From NCBI GenBank assembly GCA_963556495.2, contig OY747702.1, positions 9,105,193 to 9,169,192 of the forward strand: a stretch of DNA of 64,000 bases. The letters run 5' to 3'. Each line of letters opens with the position of its first letter. The first letter of the stretch is position 1. A program made the position numbers and the translations under genes. Below the pieces are notes generated by a model. The model saw nothing but the letters and a program-made list of their open reading frames with translations. It did no database searches and was not told the DNA's origin. This document shows positions 11,327 to 23,257 of this stretch, in pieces. The stretch comes from Valencia hispanica. Taxonomy: Eukaryota; Chordata; Actinopteri; Cyprinodontiformes; Valenciidae.

Positions 11327-13204
11327 GAACGCATAAAATGGAAGATTAATGAAACTGCATAAAACATCAGTCCATATGAGGTATGTGTGTGGCTGGAGAT
11401 GTTATAAGATGGTAGAAGTCCGATCTGGTCTCAGTAAAAATAATAAATAGATTTAGTGTAAAGGGGAAACTAAATTGTATTTATTCAAAATGTAGACACT
11501 ACAAACGTTTTCTACAGCATGCCATATGTTAGGTGTTTATAACCAGTCAACAGAACCTTGTTTAAAGAAAATCTGAGCTATTCCTTTAAGGTGATCATAT
11601 AGCTAGAAAGGTTGCAGAAAGTGTCTGTCTATCCAGTTCAGAATTTATATATGATCTTTATGTTGATGTAGTAAAAAAACAGAACAGATTGTTTGGAATT
11701 GTATATAAATGCACATTGTTGTAACATTCAGAGTGGGATAGTTTGACAGAACAATGAAGAAAAAGCTGCATACATATGCACACACACACTCATATACAAA
11801 CATACGTTCACATATATTTGTTCTTTTATGACTGAGCTGGAGACACTAATGAGGACAAAGATTTTCTGGCTGAGGCCCCTCAGTTTACTCCGTTTGTAGG
11901 ACAATAGCAGATCGAAGGTTCTTAGAAGAGCCGATTAAAACTTTCCCCCTAGACTTTTAAAACTTTCCAGCTCCCTCTGAAGCCTTTACAGCTTTAGATC
12001 GCGAGTTAGAAACTGGTCCTGGCAGCACAGATTACCAAACTGCAGTGAGACACTAATTCTCCAACAGTTCGTCTATCACATAATACATCGTTGCTCTTTG
12101 AGGCTGGATTCCGACTCTGTATTTCTCTTCTTTACAAGCAGTCGGAGCAAGCATTGGTTAGTTCTGATATGAGAAGCCTGGGGCAGAGCGCCATTAAAGA
12201 GGCTGTAAGGAAGAAATGACAAAGTGAGGAAAACATCTTCTATCAACAGCCTGTCTGTCATTAGGTTCAAACGTTTTATGTCGTGATATTGATTTAAAGT
12301 GAGGAGAATTCACATATTCACCTTCAGACACTTTTACATTATGCTGACTGACCCAGCTATTAGTTCACTGGCACGGCGTTCACATCGTTCCACTGATTTT
12401 ATCACATATCCAGGAATAGTGTAACTAAGTCATTCATCATTTATTCTCATTGGCTTGAGGGTGTTAGTGGAGTGTAAGTGTCATAAAAGTAGCTTATGTA
12501 TAAAAGATCACTACTTGGTTCCAGCAGTTAAAGCATTTTTTTTGGCTTGTAAATTGTTGTGGTTTATGTTGTGATGGTGTGTTTCCTGTTCAGCATAAGA
12601 TTTGTTTATTTTGGCACAAGAACAAATTTTGTTGCACTGCAATTACCGCAAGATTTGGCTGTAATTATAAGATGCTGTGAGACCTGTGTTTGATGAAACA
12701 TGCAAAGCACTTTGTCTGAGCCATCTGTAGCGGCCTGCTCAATTACCAGTTGTACAAGGTAATTTGTTATACTTGTGTGAGAATATGAGACAGATTTGTA
12801 ACGTATGGTCTTCTAATTATTTTATAGGTTAATTCAGAATTCACAAGACTATAGAGTATTCTTCTTGGACCTTTGAAGACATTTTTTTGTTAAACATGTT
12901 TTACTTTTACGGAATGAAGTGTCTAAAGCAGTTTTTGTGTGTGTCTGTAGTTCTTACAGCGTTTAATAAATAAAAGCAAAGGGCTTAACTGTAGGAAACA
13001 GTTCCAGTGTTGTCATTTTGGAGCTACACCTGCTATGATCTCCCCACCTTCATCTACAACCCCATTAACCGCTTATCTTTTTTATCCCAGACACCGCTGA
13101 GACCAGATGTTCCAGTCCCTTCTCCTGTGCTCATTTATTTGTCTTTTGTAATTAGACTTTGTTACCTTTTAAGAGGTCTGCGCCTGAATTCTGCATGTGG
13201 GTCA
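11327..13204. other. Unassigned sequence
   Basis: Nothing recognised with confidence on either strand over about 1.9 kb. Short CA runs occur at 11778-11800. A unique noncoding segment is plausible. Confidence 0.35.
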
Positions 13205-13505
13205 GAAAACTGTCCGAAACCATGACACTGAGATTGGTGGAGAACGATAGGGATAAGATCCTGTGGGACGTCCAGATTCAAACCAATAAACAGGTGACGG
13301 GCAATCAACTGGATATTTTGGTAGTGGACAAATTAAAAAAAGAGAGCAGTAGTGATGGATGTAGAATTTCCCCTAACAGCAACATCAAATAAGTAGGAAA
13401 ACAAGAAGCTTCAGAAACACCAAGGGCTCAAAGAGGATAAAGAGAAGCTGTGAAGAGCCAACGCCTGTGTGGAGCCAGTGGTCATTGGTGCACTTAACCT
13501 AAAAG
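13205..13505 (+). pseudogene. LINE remnant: restriction-like endonuclease domain
   Basis: The first frame reads RLVENDRDKILWDVQIQTNK, then QVTGNQLDILVVDK (13225-13330). After a stop and frame change it continues KKLQKHQGLKEDKEKL and VEPVVIGALNLK near 13405-13505. This is the C-terminal PD-(D/E)XK-like endonuclease layout of R2/NeSL-type non-LTR retrotransposons, normally LWDF-IQTDK, NxPDIVVVDK, then KxxKYQGL and VVPVVIGALG. The catalytic PD is LD here. Two frame breaks make it non-functional. Assignment is from memory of the family. Confidence 0.55.
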
Positions 13506-13700
13506 ACGTAAACAAATTTTGCACTTCAGGGTATGAATTATATGAATAAAGCCCAACTCCTGCATCCCAAAAATAAATAGAAGCTTTCTTCAGAATGTCA
13601 AATATGATGAAGGTGAACTGGAAATAAACATAAACAGACCTCAGTTCAGTCAGAGTGCAACTCCAAGGGCAAAATATGTTTCTGTTACACCTTTCAGTTA
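13506..13700. other. Unassigned sequence
   Basis: Nothing recognised. The minus strand is open over most of it, but I see no motif. Confidence 0.3.
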
Positions 13701-13800
13701 AAATGGTAAACAGCCTGTACTTGTATAGCACTTTATCAAGTCCTGAGGACCCCAAAGAGCTTCACACTACATTCACACATACATTCACACACACAATGAA
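13701..13800 (-). mobile_element. LINE/SINE 3' terminal fragment
   Basis: The sequence atggtaaacagcctgtactt, gtatagcactttatcaagtc, ctgaggaccccaaagagctt and cacactacattcacacatac is a very common fish retroposon tail read on the opposite strand. Only the terminal ~100 bp is present. It ends in a CA-rich run. Confidence 0.6.
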
Positions 13801-14267
13801 CAATTAGTCTGTAGCTTTAGAATGACTATGCTATCTACACAATGAAATATTCAAATGCCAGCAGCCAGTGTGACTAAATGTTCACAGCACTACTGACATC
13901 CAGAACCTATTTTCCATCTTGAAAACTCTATTTAACCCCCTTCACTTACCACCAATCTAATGACAGACACATTTGCTTAATTTTCTTACTGTCAAAGTGG
14001 CAGTTAAAAGCAAATTGTTTGCCCAACTGTCTAAACCTGAACTTTCCCTAGTCAAGAGTTCCACTAACTCGCCATGCAAAAGTACAACTGCATCATTATC
14101 TTGATTTACCCCTCTACTGAGAAAGGCGTGCCTTAACTTTTCACATGTTGCTGTCCTACTACATGCCCGCTTGACACCGTTCCTGCTAAACTACTGCAAT
14201 CAATGGGTCCTATGGTAACTGCACCAGTCACACATGGGTTTAATGCTTCATTGACATGGGCTAAACA
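13801..14267. other. Unassigned sequence
   Basis: No element or coding signature recognised. Confidence 0.35.
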
Positions 14268-14825
14268 ATTTGGTTCAGTGTATTTATACAGCACCAAATT
14301 CACAATTCATGTCATCTCAAGGCACTTTACAAGTCAAACATGAATACATTCCAATCAGTTTAAAAGTTTTCTACCTAAGGAAACAGCAGATTGCAACGTG
14401 CCATTGACTTGCAAGATTTACTGCTCCTGGACAAACATGCAGCAAAAGTAGACCATTCCCTGCGTTGTGTTGTTGATTTCACAGCAATCCCTCATACTGA
14501 GCAAACATGTAGCGACATAGAGAGTTAAAACATCCCTTTAACAGGAAGAAACCTCCAGCAGAACAAGAACCTAGCTCAGTATGAGCGGCCATCTGCCACG
14601 ACCGAAAACAGAGCAGAGAGACAGTAGAATAGAAGAACTGATGTAGGAATATTTTTTATGTTAAAGAAAGTAAAAAGTAACAGTAGAGGGAGAACGTTCA
14701 TTTAATGGAAGCATCATCTCAGCCGATGGCCCGCTCCAATAAGGCATTACAGCTAAACTGAATGCCAGACCTGGTGAAGCTTCTATGAGGAGAAAAACAC
14801 TGAGAGAACATCAAGTTAACAGAAC
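14268..14825 (-). mobile_element. Older L2-type LINE family A 3' UTR
   Basis: Same order of blocks as the copies at 3766 and 7701 but clearly more diverged: gtgtatttatacagcaccaa, tcatgtcatctcaaggcact, gcaaacatgtagcgacatag, gaagcatcatctcagccgat. It contains an extra ~60-bp stretch around 14410-14470. No coding region is retained. Confidence 0.75.
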
Positions 14826-14849
14826 ATGGCTGTGTATCTGGTCTTAAGT

Positions 14850-15298
14850 CAGGCTAAAAGAGTACATATCACTCCTCTCTTCATTGAGTTCCACTGGCTA
14901 CTCTAAACCATCCACATCAAATTCAAGACACTGATAATCTAATGGGTTCTATCTACTAGAATGCTCTTGCAACAGCTTATGTTACTACACGACCCCACTA
15001 ATCGTCAAGGTTGCAGTGTCTACATCACAGTCAAGAATATCCAGACTCTTTTGTCATTTGCTATTCCATGTTGGTGGAATGATCTACAGAGCGGTACCAA
15101 AACAGGGGTGTCCCTGTAAATTTTGTAGAAACTCTTCTACCCTAGCACCCACCCTGTACTTCCCTAACTCCTCTACCCGACTACCTGTCGCTGTTGTTAG
15201 CTTTGATATTAACTGCATTGTTAAATCCGCCTTTCTAAGTCACTTTTGGATAAAAGTGTCTGCTAAATGCAGAAACATGATAGAGAAAAGACAATAAA
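14850..15298 (+). mobile_element. LINE C-terminal and 3' tail remnant
   Basis: Pieces such as RVHITPLFIEFHWLL (14860-14905) correspond to the HV-TPLLHELHWLPV segment near the end of L2-type reverse transcriptases. The 3' end, taagtcacttttggataaaa followed by gtgtctgctaaatgcagaaa, is a widespread fish LINE tail. Stops and frameshifts are frequent. It directly abuts the reversed LINE at 14268-14825. Confidence 0.6.
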
Positions 15299-17569
15299 CT
15301 AACAGTTTCCATTCCACAGAATAAGAGCAGCTTCCTTCTCTTCCGCCAATGTCTGTCCCATTGATTCCCATTACTGGTTACTATGGCAATGCCAATTGCC
15401 TTATCCTACAATAAAACTGATTTCTGAACATCAGAGAGAAACAAATGAGTGTTAGGCTTTACTAACAAAACACACTGTTTGTTTTTCCTAGTTTGTTCGG
15501 GTCAACACACAGGAGGTTCAAACAGTTAATGTGGTAAGAAATCTGAGAGGGAAGAGGAGTCAATATGATCAAAACCAGAAACAAAAAGAATGGTTAGAGA
15601 TAAGCAAAAGAAAAAAAGTTACAAGCTTTGTGCCAAAAAAATAATTTAGCCAGATTAGAACAGCAGCAAATATAAAAGAAAGTGGGATAAAAATTCAGCA
15701 ATTGCATAAAAGAAATTCAGTGTGTTTAACTATTATGACATTTTTAATTTAATTTTTAGGTTTTCCATATGAGGTCAATATTAGCATATACTGCTGTTTG
15801 AGGTTTTTGGGCACATTTGTGAAGATACACAGTTTTACTCACAGGCCCAAAAAGTAATTAGATCATTTTTAAGGGCGGTTGTATCAACTTGGAAATTTTA
15901 ATTCCACCTGTTTTATTTTTGTAATCTGCCTGTGGTCTCTTACAATACCAGATTTTTTATTTACCCAGTGTAAACATGGGGTAGAAGGTATACAAAGATT
16001 AGTGAATGGAAACTCCAACAGAACCAGAAATTCCCTTTATAGACAAAAGTAGGGGAGAAGGCCAAAAAACAGGTAGGAAACATCTAAATTACACATTTGT
16101 TTAAGGTTTATTTGCATTTTCAAAGAAATGGCATGGAATGATCTCTTATTAATCATTCCATTTGCACTCAGAAGTTGGAATTTCCTAGTTCAAAGTCAGA
16201 AACATAAGCTGGGAAGTGGGATTTTTGGACTTTGAAAGTCAAAGGTTTAAAAAAACAGACTCCAGAATGCTTGCTGCATTTTCTGAGATACTGTTGAGAA
16301 ATGTTAGGATCCTTATTCCTCTGCAGAGAATCTTTGATGGAGAAGTAGAGCTTTGCCTGCTGCACCTGCTAGCAATCAGCTGATTTGGGGATTGATGGAG
16401 CTGTGTGGCGACCAGTCCTTGCCTGATGATTAGTCTTTATGGTGGAATTAAATCATATGAATCTCCCTAAGTCGCATTTTTATGATTCCTGTTTCCTGGT
16501 GAAATTTACTCCTTGTTCTTTCTGTGCCTCCCAGGTTGAAACGTCTTCGTTGGCTTCCACACCTACTTGTGGATCTTACCCCTCAGCCTCTCAGATCTCC
16601 TCGGATGTTCACTTGCTCCACAGACGCCACAACTGCTCCCTCCACCTCAGGCTGTATCTGAATACCCATTCTCCAACAATCCTGAGCATGATCTCATCTA
16701 TCTAACAGGGCTTAGTTTGGCATCTAATCTCATAATCTCATACTAATTATGGAAAAAATAGATTCTTCTTAAACAAAGATGAAACGGAGGTCCTTCTGGC
16801 GTTTTGATATTTAAGAGGCATATTGATCAATATAGGGGGCAGTGTGCATAAAAACAGTGTCATCAATCCAACCCTCCTTGTGATTCCTAAGATGTCTGCC
16901 AGATACAATCATAACAGACATAGCAGGCACTTTTGTCAAACTACCGACTCAACGTTTGTAGCCTTATATCTGTGCCATCTCAAACAAAAATTGTCTTTTT
17001 ACATCCACAAGGGTCCAGGTAATGTCTTCCAAAAAAAACGTTAGCCCACAACAATTCTGACATCCTCAATCCAACATAATCCACCGCTGAAAACCGTTGT
17101 AAATTCATTTTTTGCAAGCATTTATCACAATGTTTTCATGGTAGCTTCCATTAGCATGTTCAGATTAGCCACTGCACATGACCAGAAGTACTAGCTTTTG
17201 ATTGACATTAGTAGATATCTTGCTGCTCTGACGTCTGTCATCCAGGTGATCTGCCACAACTTTATCAGGAACATAATGCTGGAACAAAAATCTTCTGTTC
17301 TCTAACTTGACCTCCCTGCCCTAGATGCATTCACTAGGACAGAGAATAAGTAATCAATCTCAATTACATTGGAATATTCCTGCAACAACATCTTACTTAG
17401 TCCTTCTTACGTGTGTCTTTCAAACCAATTGTGGCACAGAATAATGATGATTGACTCATAGAAAATAGCAAATGGAAAGTTGTAAAGGCAGATATCTCAC
17501 ATGAGGGACAGGCTTTATCACACGACTTGAAACTAATACTTAAATGGACTCATCCAAACACAGATGTTA
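15299..17569. other. Unassigned sequence
   Basis: About 2.3 kb with no recognisable gene, repeat or element on either strand. Confidence 0.35.
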
Positions 17570-17885
17570 TATTATTGCACACACTTACGCACCAGCAAGG
17601 CGCCATGTTGGTTTACTTTGCGTAGTTACTGAGTGTGGTGCATGCGCGTTGGGTATAGGAGAGGGTCGGTGACGTCATCCGTTTCAGATGTATGCCAGAG
17701 AGCTCGTCAACACGGAGAACCCTGAGCTGGTGTTTTCAGATTTCTGCACTTTGGGACCCGGTTTCAAAAATGATCATTTACGGTGTCCTGAAACGCCGGC
17801 TCCTTGTGGATGATACACGTATTCGATGAAATATCTTTGCTACTACACCTTTTTTCGTCTCGTGTAACCAGGGCCTAAGAGAACT
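17570..17885. mobile_element. Probable MITE-type patch
   Basis: A noncoding stretch richer in G+C and CpG than its surroundings. It contains aaggcgccatgttggtttac, gtgcatgcgcgttgggtata, gtcggtgacgtcatccgttt and a run with ctgaaacgccggctccttgt. The latter resembles the ends of nonautonomous fish DNA transposons. I could not find a matching inverted terminus, so boundaries are approximate. Confidence 0.35.
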
Positions 17886-18514
17886 TAAAGCAATAATGAA
17901 CATCACAAGAGAGGAGGGAAACATAACAGAAATACAATAAACTTTAGAAAGAACCTAAATCTGAGAATAATGCTAATAAGGAAATAGAGTAAAGCAGAGC
18001 CAACAGATGAGATAAAGAAATAATATAAGATCAACCTAATGATATGGAAGTGACCACAGGACTTAACTTAGATAAGAAACACTAATTCAAGAGTAACTAA
18101 GATAAGACCTAAGTAAATAAATAAGGAATGAACCAAAAACAAGAGAAACTCCACATACAAACACCTGAGGGTTAAAAAGGAGGAGAAAACACACTGGAAG
18201 GAAAAACTCAAATAACATATGCACCTAAGGAATGTAACATTAGGTAGACATCTATCAGTAATATTGGTTTATATCTTATCAGGAATTAATATTTCCACTT
18301 TATCAGTATATTGTATATTGGTACAAAAAAGAACAACAAATATCAACTTTCTCCCTGACCGATCTATGTTCGTTGGGCTTCATGATGTCTGTTCTCCAAT
18401 AAACCCCAGGGGCCTCACAGAACAGATATATTTATACTAGGGTTAAATAACACAGATAGACTCTAAAGATCTGAATGTCTGTAGTTGCACTGAAGACCTT
18501 TGAGGGTATTGGGG
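17886..18514. other. Unassigned sequence
   Basis: A-rich plus-strand sequence with no recognised element. Confidence 0.35.
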
Positions 18515-18655
18515 CAAGGCGACTAAATTCAAATGCACATCAGAATTACCAGATTTTTATTTGGAACTATTTTGAAACTCATTTTTCATTTTGATTCCAC
18601 TTCACAATAAGCCTCTTGTAGACTATTGCATCAAACCACAAATTTGCCTTAAACC
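18515..18655 (+). mobile_element. Tc1-like 3' end fragment
   Basis: The sequence actaaattcaaatgcacatc, agatttttatttggaactat, ttttgattccacttcacaat and tagactattgcatcaaacca follows the order of the Tc1 3' untranslated region near the right terminal repeat. The terminus itself is degraded. Confidence 0.55.
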
Positions 18656-19439
18656 ACTTTGTGATGCAGCCAAGGAGGCAGATGGAGGGTCCTATTGAAA
18701 GCACGTTGCCTTAAAGTCATCAGAGTTAAGCCTCTTCATACCAGATTTTGTTAATTTGTGCATTAAACGCCTACATTTATTGTGTGTTACTTTCAAGTAA
18801 ACACTCTGCTCAGAAATGAGCATCTTCCTCACAGCAACAGTCTCCCTTATTCATTTTCTTTCCACCTTGTTGCTGGAGGTCCTGCTGTAGGATTGATTTT
18901 GTTGGCAAATCCCAGTTTGATAGTGCCAGCTGCAACAAGGAGCTTTGTTTTGATCTTATGTACTCAGTTTTTTTCTTTTTAAAGGAACTGCAATTTATTT
19001 TGTCTGTTTCGATAATCACACACCTAAAGAGTTCCCACATATGCAGACATGACCGCTTGCTGTGCTGACCTATCTGATAAACCTTAACTAGGGACTTCAG
19101 TGTTTAATATGTCTTCAAAGAGAAACTGGACCAGATCTGTTGTCAATGGATTATTTTCCATCAGTCACCAACAGAGAGGGAATCCAGACAAATCAAGAAG
19201 AATCGAACTTTTAAGTGACCACAGAAAGCCCTACAGATTTGGTCTTTTCACTGGTGAACGAAAAGCCCATAGAAGAAAATCCACCACTAATGTAACTTCA
19301 TTCACTCCTGGATTTTCATTGTGTGCATTTCAAGATCCTGGTTCCGACTTGGCGAGCTCAGCATTGACAAACACCAGTCTACATGTCTGAACTATTACAT
19401 CCCTACACCCCCTCCACCCCCACCAGGGCCCTGAGGTCT
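18656..19439. other. Unassigned sequence
   Basis: Nothing recognised. A 96-codon open stretch at 19100-19390 on the plus strand has no recognisable motif and could be chance or upstream LINE sequence. Confidence 0.3.
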
Positions 19440-19690
19440 TGTGATCAAGACCTATCGAAGACTTTAGGAGATTGAGCTTTTTCTTCTGTGGCTCCAAGAA
19501 TCTGGAACTCACCCACTGTCTCTGAGATCAGCAGACTCAATGGTTTCTTTTACCGGCCAGCTAAAAATGTATCTTTTTGAATCTGCTTTAGTTTAATTTT
19601 GTCTTGTGTATTTTTATTTTGCTTGTTAAAGCACTTTGTGATTTCTGTCTTGGAAGGTGCTATATAAATAAAGTTTTACTTACTTACTTT
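19440..19690 (+). mobile_element. L2/CR1-group LINE 3' end
   Basis: One frame gives AFSSVAPRIWNSPTVSEISR, matching the AFS-VAPRLWNSLP...IR C-terminal signature of this LINE group. A 3' UTR follows, ending gaaggtgctatataaataaa and then repeats of acttactt. The frame is broken after about 19550. This is a different family from the 3766-5307 copies. Confidence 0.65.
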
Positions 19691-21519
19691 ATCTACAACA
19701 GATCTCCAGAGAAGAAATGTTGACTTGAATAAGATTTACAACACTACAGGGAGCCCATCATCTAGGATTCTCGGTTTATGAAAGGAGGAACTTATTGGTA
19801 GATATTCATCAGTGCATGACCACATTGTAAACCTGATTGCCGGAGTTTGGCGTCCCTTGGTCTCACCCAGTGACTCTTGGGCCTGGACCACTGTTGGGGT
19901 TCTTTGCTGTGAACCTATCTGTGTTAGCTGTGTAGCTAGTCTATGGGGGGCGCCTGGTGTCTGTCTTCCTTGGATCGCTGCAGCCTTCAGGAGCTGAAGC
20001 TACCTCACCTTGGTTGCTCTTGAGTGTCGCAAGATTTCGAACAACTTTGCACCACAAGGTGACAAGTTTGCATCAACGGTGGAGGGTCATAAGAGTTTGC
20101 ATTACATTGATATAGCTGTCTACTTTGAGGCCAAATCCAATATTAATTTAATTGAATAATTATTCCATATATTTAGTTTTGCGATATAATTTCTGTAGAG
20201 CAAAACTGCTGTGGAACACGTAGGCAGCCAGCTTCTCCTTATGAAGTTGCCTGGAGATGGAATACATTAAAACAGTCAAAAAAAATTATATTTTTACCTC
20301 TGTTCTTCCTCCGTAGCAGCGATTCTGACGAGACCTGCTGCTAAATGTAATCAGAGTGGATTAAGCACTACTAAGCTAACATTATGTGACGAAATATGGA
20401 ACATTTCAATGGGAATAAACACTTTCTGACACCAATAGTTTATGCCTTGTTTTTATGTAACATAAAAGCTACATTAGAAGACAGGGCAGAGAAATCATTG
20501 CTCCATTTCCCATGGCTGGTAATGAAAAACAATAAAAAAGAAATGGAAGGCAACAAAACTGAAATATAGCCAGTGTCAATGTCCATGGACAATACCAATT
20601 ACACTAATCCAAATGTCCTCATTTCCAGAAATCCAGTTTAGTTTGATTGCAGGAAAATAATTTGTGTAGCTTTAAATGTTCCAGCCACAAGCCGTTGTAC
20701 ACCACTTTCATTCTTTCTCCTGTATAAAGGATGATTTAACTGCAGAGTCCCAAACCACCATGCAACACACGACCACAGGACCACAAATGGTCTCTTCCTG
20801 CTCCAGTGCTTTGGAAAAAACAAAGAATGAATAATGAATAACTGAATTATTTGCTTTACAGTGTTTGCATAACTGCACTTTCTGGGCAAACGGGCTGCAT
20901 GGCTCATAGAGTTTGACAGAGGAGGATAATCCTCAGGTAAAAACAACAACCAATTTGTACCGAGCACTTAGCAAACAAAGCCCTTTTAGGTACAGCACCA
21001 TCTATGTAAATTGGCTCCCCTGATGAAGATGGGTAGAAATGAATCTTTTGTTGTAGCAAAAGAATCTCACACTGACAAACTGGGATCCTTTAATGTTCAT
21101 TAAAAAGTACATTCTTTTTACAAAACAATTGTCGCAACAATTGTTTGCACATCTACCTTTGCATAAAGCCCTTTGGAAAATATGGCAGCACACGTCTGGG
21201 GTATACAGAGAGAGGGAATGATGTCAGGTGATTGAGACGGCCATGGAAAACTACTGATTTTTTCATTTGCCGAACCCACTCAGTTTTTTTTTTTTGGCAA
21301 CATGTTTTAAATAATTTTCCTGTTGAAAAACCCTCTGAAGACCCACTTTCAGTTTTCTGTTGCAAGATTTTTACGTGAAACATTCTGGTTTTCCAAAAGG
21401 TTCATGATGCCATGTACTCTGGGCATGCAGTGCTTTTTCAGATTTTGATCTTTTCTTCTTTGCCATCCCCACTTGGAGAGTTTGTTGCTGGAGAGCAGGA
21501 GCCTAAAGTCATCTGGGTC
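19691..21519. other. Unassigned sequence
   Basis: About 1.8 kb without a recognisable element. A few short open stretches on the minus strand (20640-21380) show no motif. Confidence 0.35.
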
Positions 21520-21875
21520 CCATGTAAAAAGGCTAAACAACCTGATAAAGAAGGTTCTGGTTCTGTTCTTGGGACAACTGTGGAACATCTGGAGATGATG
21601 ATGCAAAGAAGGATTCTTCATAAAATCAAAAAAATTATGGACAACCCTGAGCATCCTCTTCATGAGACAGTCATACAACAACAGAGCGTCTTCAGTCGGA
21701 GGTTTCTTCAGTTTCGCTGCAATACAGACCGCTACAGGAAATCCTTCCTGCCCACAGCCATCATCATTTACAACAACTCCTTAAATAATTAATTATATGA
21801 GCTATACCAACACTTAATTTCCCTCTGGGATCAATAAAGTATTTTTGAATTTTGAATTTGAATTGAATTTGAATG
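21520..21875 (+). mobile_element. Rex1-like LINE, coding end and 3' UTR
   Basis: In frame: KQPDKEGSGSVLGTTVEHLE, RRILHKIKKIMDNPEHPLHE, QQQSVFSRRFLQFRCNTDRY and KSFLPTAIIIYNNSLNN, then a stop. The short 3' UTR ends ttccctctgggatcaataaa and tttgaatttgaattgaattt. This is the better-preserved version of the relic at 1-530. It is 5'-truncated at about 21520, where unrelated sequence begins. Confidence 0.8.
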
Positions 21876-21998
21876 TAAAGTCCCAGTAGTGTTTAGCAAA
21901 CACAAAGGTGGTGCTAATAAGTGTGGCAGTGTGATTTTTAAATTTGAAGATAAATAAACTGAACTGGATTGCATAACATGTTAACTTATTATCATGGT

Positions 21999-22654
21999 CA
22001 GAGATGCTCACAAGTCTCTGAGCTACAGTCCAAGTCGAGTCTCAAGTCTCTTTATTATATTAAGTCTCTGCTATAGGTGTCGCATCATCACCTACAGCGA
22101 CCCATCCAACACTGCATAGCTATATATAAGGAATTCAAAGCATGTAATATGTTATTATAACTCCTTTATCTATTAGCATACAGTATCAGCTTTGATTTTG
22201 ATATATATTTAGTTTTGCAACATGACCAAAACACCAAGAATGCTTTACTCACAGTAAAACACACAGTACAGTACAGATCTTTAGGTGGTTCCTAAAGGGA
22301 TATCCTAATTCCTAAAGGTTGATAAGTTAAAAACAAAGTTAATAACTGGTTCCACAGACTGTATTACATAAATTTTAACACCCTATGTTTTACCGCAAAC
22401 TTGCGACTATAGTTAACTTTCTAAAGAAGACCCAATCGCTTGTTTGCTAAGGGTCGGGACCTACAGCAGCATCAGCACACTGAAACTATTGTATTCAGTA
22501 AAAAGTGTTATAAAATATTTTATAGCACTTTTTAATCTGTGATTGTGTGTTAAAAGTGTTCACAAGATACCAACCTTTCGCCAGCCGTCTTCTCTGCACC
22601 AAATAGGCCACGCCTCCACAGGTGATCCAGACAGACGTACACGGAGGGGAGGGG

Positions 22655-22708
<54 letters not shown>

Positions 22709-22953
22709 CGCGTGAGTGACAGAGAGACGAAGAGAGAGCAGGGAAAACAAATGCAGCTGAACGAATACGCTGCGTGTTTTAAATAGCGTAAAAAAGAAAA
22801 ACGAAACACAATATGTGACGGTCGATGTTGACTTTTTTTCTTTTTTTGGGGGGGTCGGTGTTTAATCTGTGGCCCACCGCAAGTCTGAAGTCACTGTGTG
22901 TGCGACTTAAGTCGCACTCGAGTCGGAGTCTCAAACTCGAGTCCCCATCTCTG
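21999..22953. mobile_element. Nonautonomous hAT-like element
   Basis: The element begins CAGAGATG and ends CATCTCTG. It is flanked on both sides by the same 8-mer ATCATGGT (21991-21998 and 22954-22961), the target-duplication size of hAT transposons. Subterminal sequence is rich in aagtc/gagtc motifs (agtccaagtcgagtctcaag; right end gcactcgagtcggagtctca). No transposase is present. A GT/GA microsatellite lies inside at 22656-22708. Confidence 0.85.
22656..22708 (+). repeat. Compound (GT)n(GA)n microsatellite
   Basis: About 16 GT units directly followed by about 10 GA units, inside the hAT-like element. The open stretches across it are repeat artefacts. Confidence 0.95.
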
Positions 22954-23257
22954 ATCATGGTATGTTCAAATTAAAGGCTGGATAAAAAAAAAAATCTTTC
23001 TCTATTCTGAGATTTAACTGCTGCAGTAAAAGCTTAATTCATTTGAAAGGTTTTAACCAATAACATAGAGCTACAACATCATCCAGACGGATTTGTTATC
23101 AATATGTATGTCAGTAAAGAGTATGATCTGAACGTTTTCAGAAGCAAAGTATGTGGGTATGTCTTGTATAAAATTAATATGTAGAAAGACATCAAAATCA
23201 GTCGATCCCCACAAGATATTCAAATGATTTGAATAGAATCTCAATGAAACAACAATA

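Noticed and set aside
19812..19997. Cys/Trp-rich 61-codon frame resembling a small secreted peptide
   Set aside because: No signal-peptide pattern or splice context; composition follows local G+C.
22495..22809. Open frames of 66 and 104 codons on the minus strand
   Set aside because: They run through the GT/GA microsatellite inside a hAT-like element.
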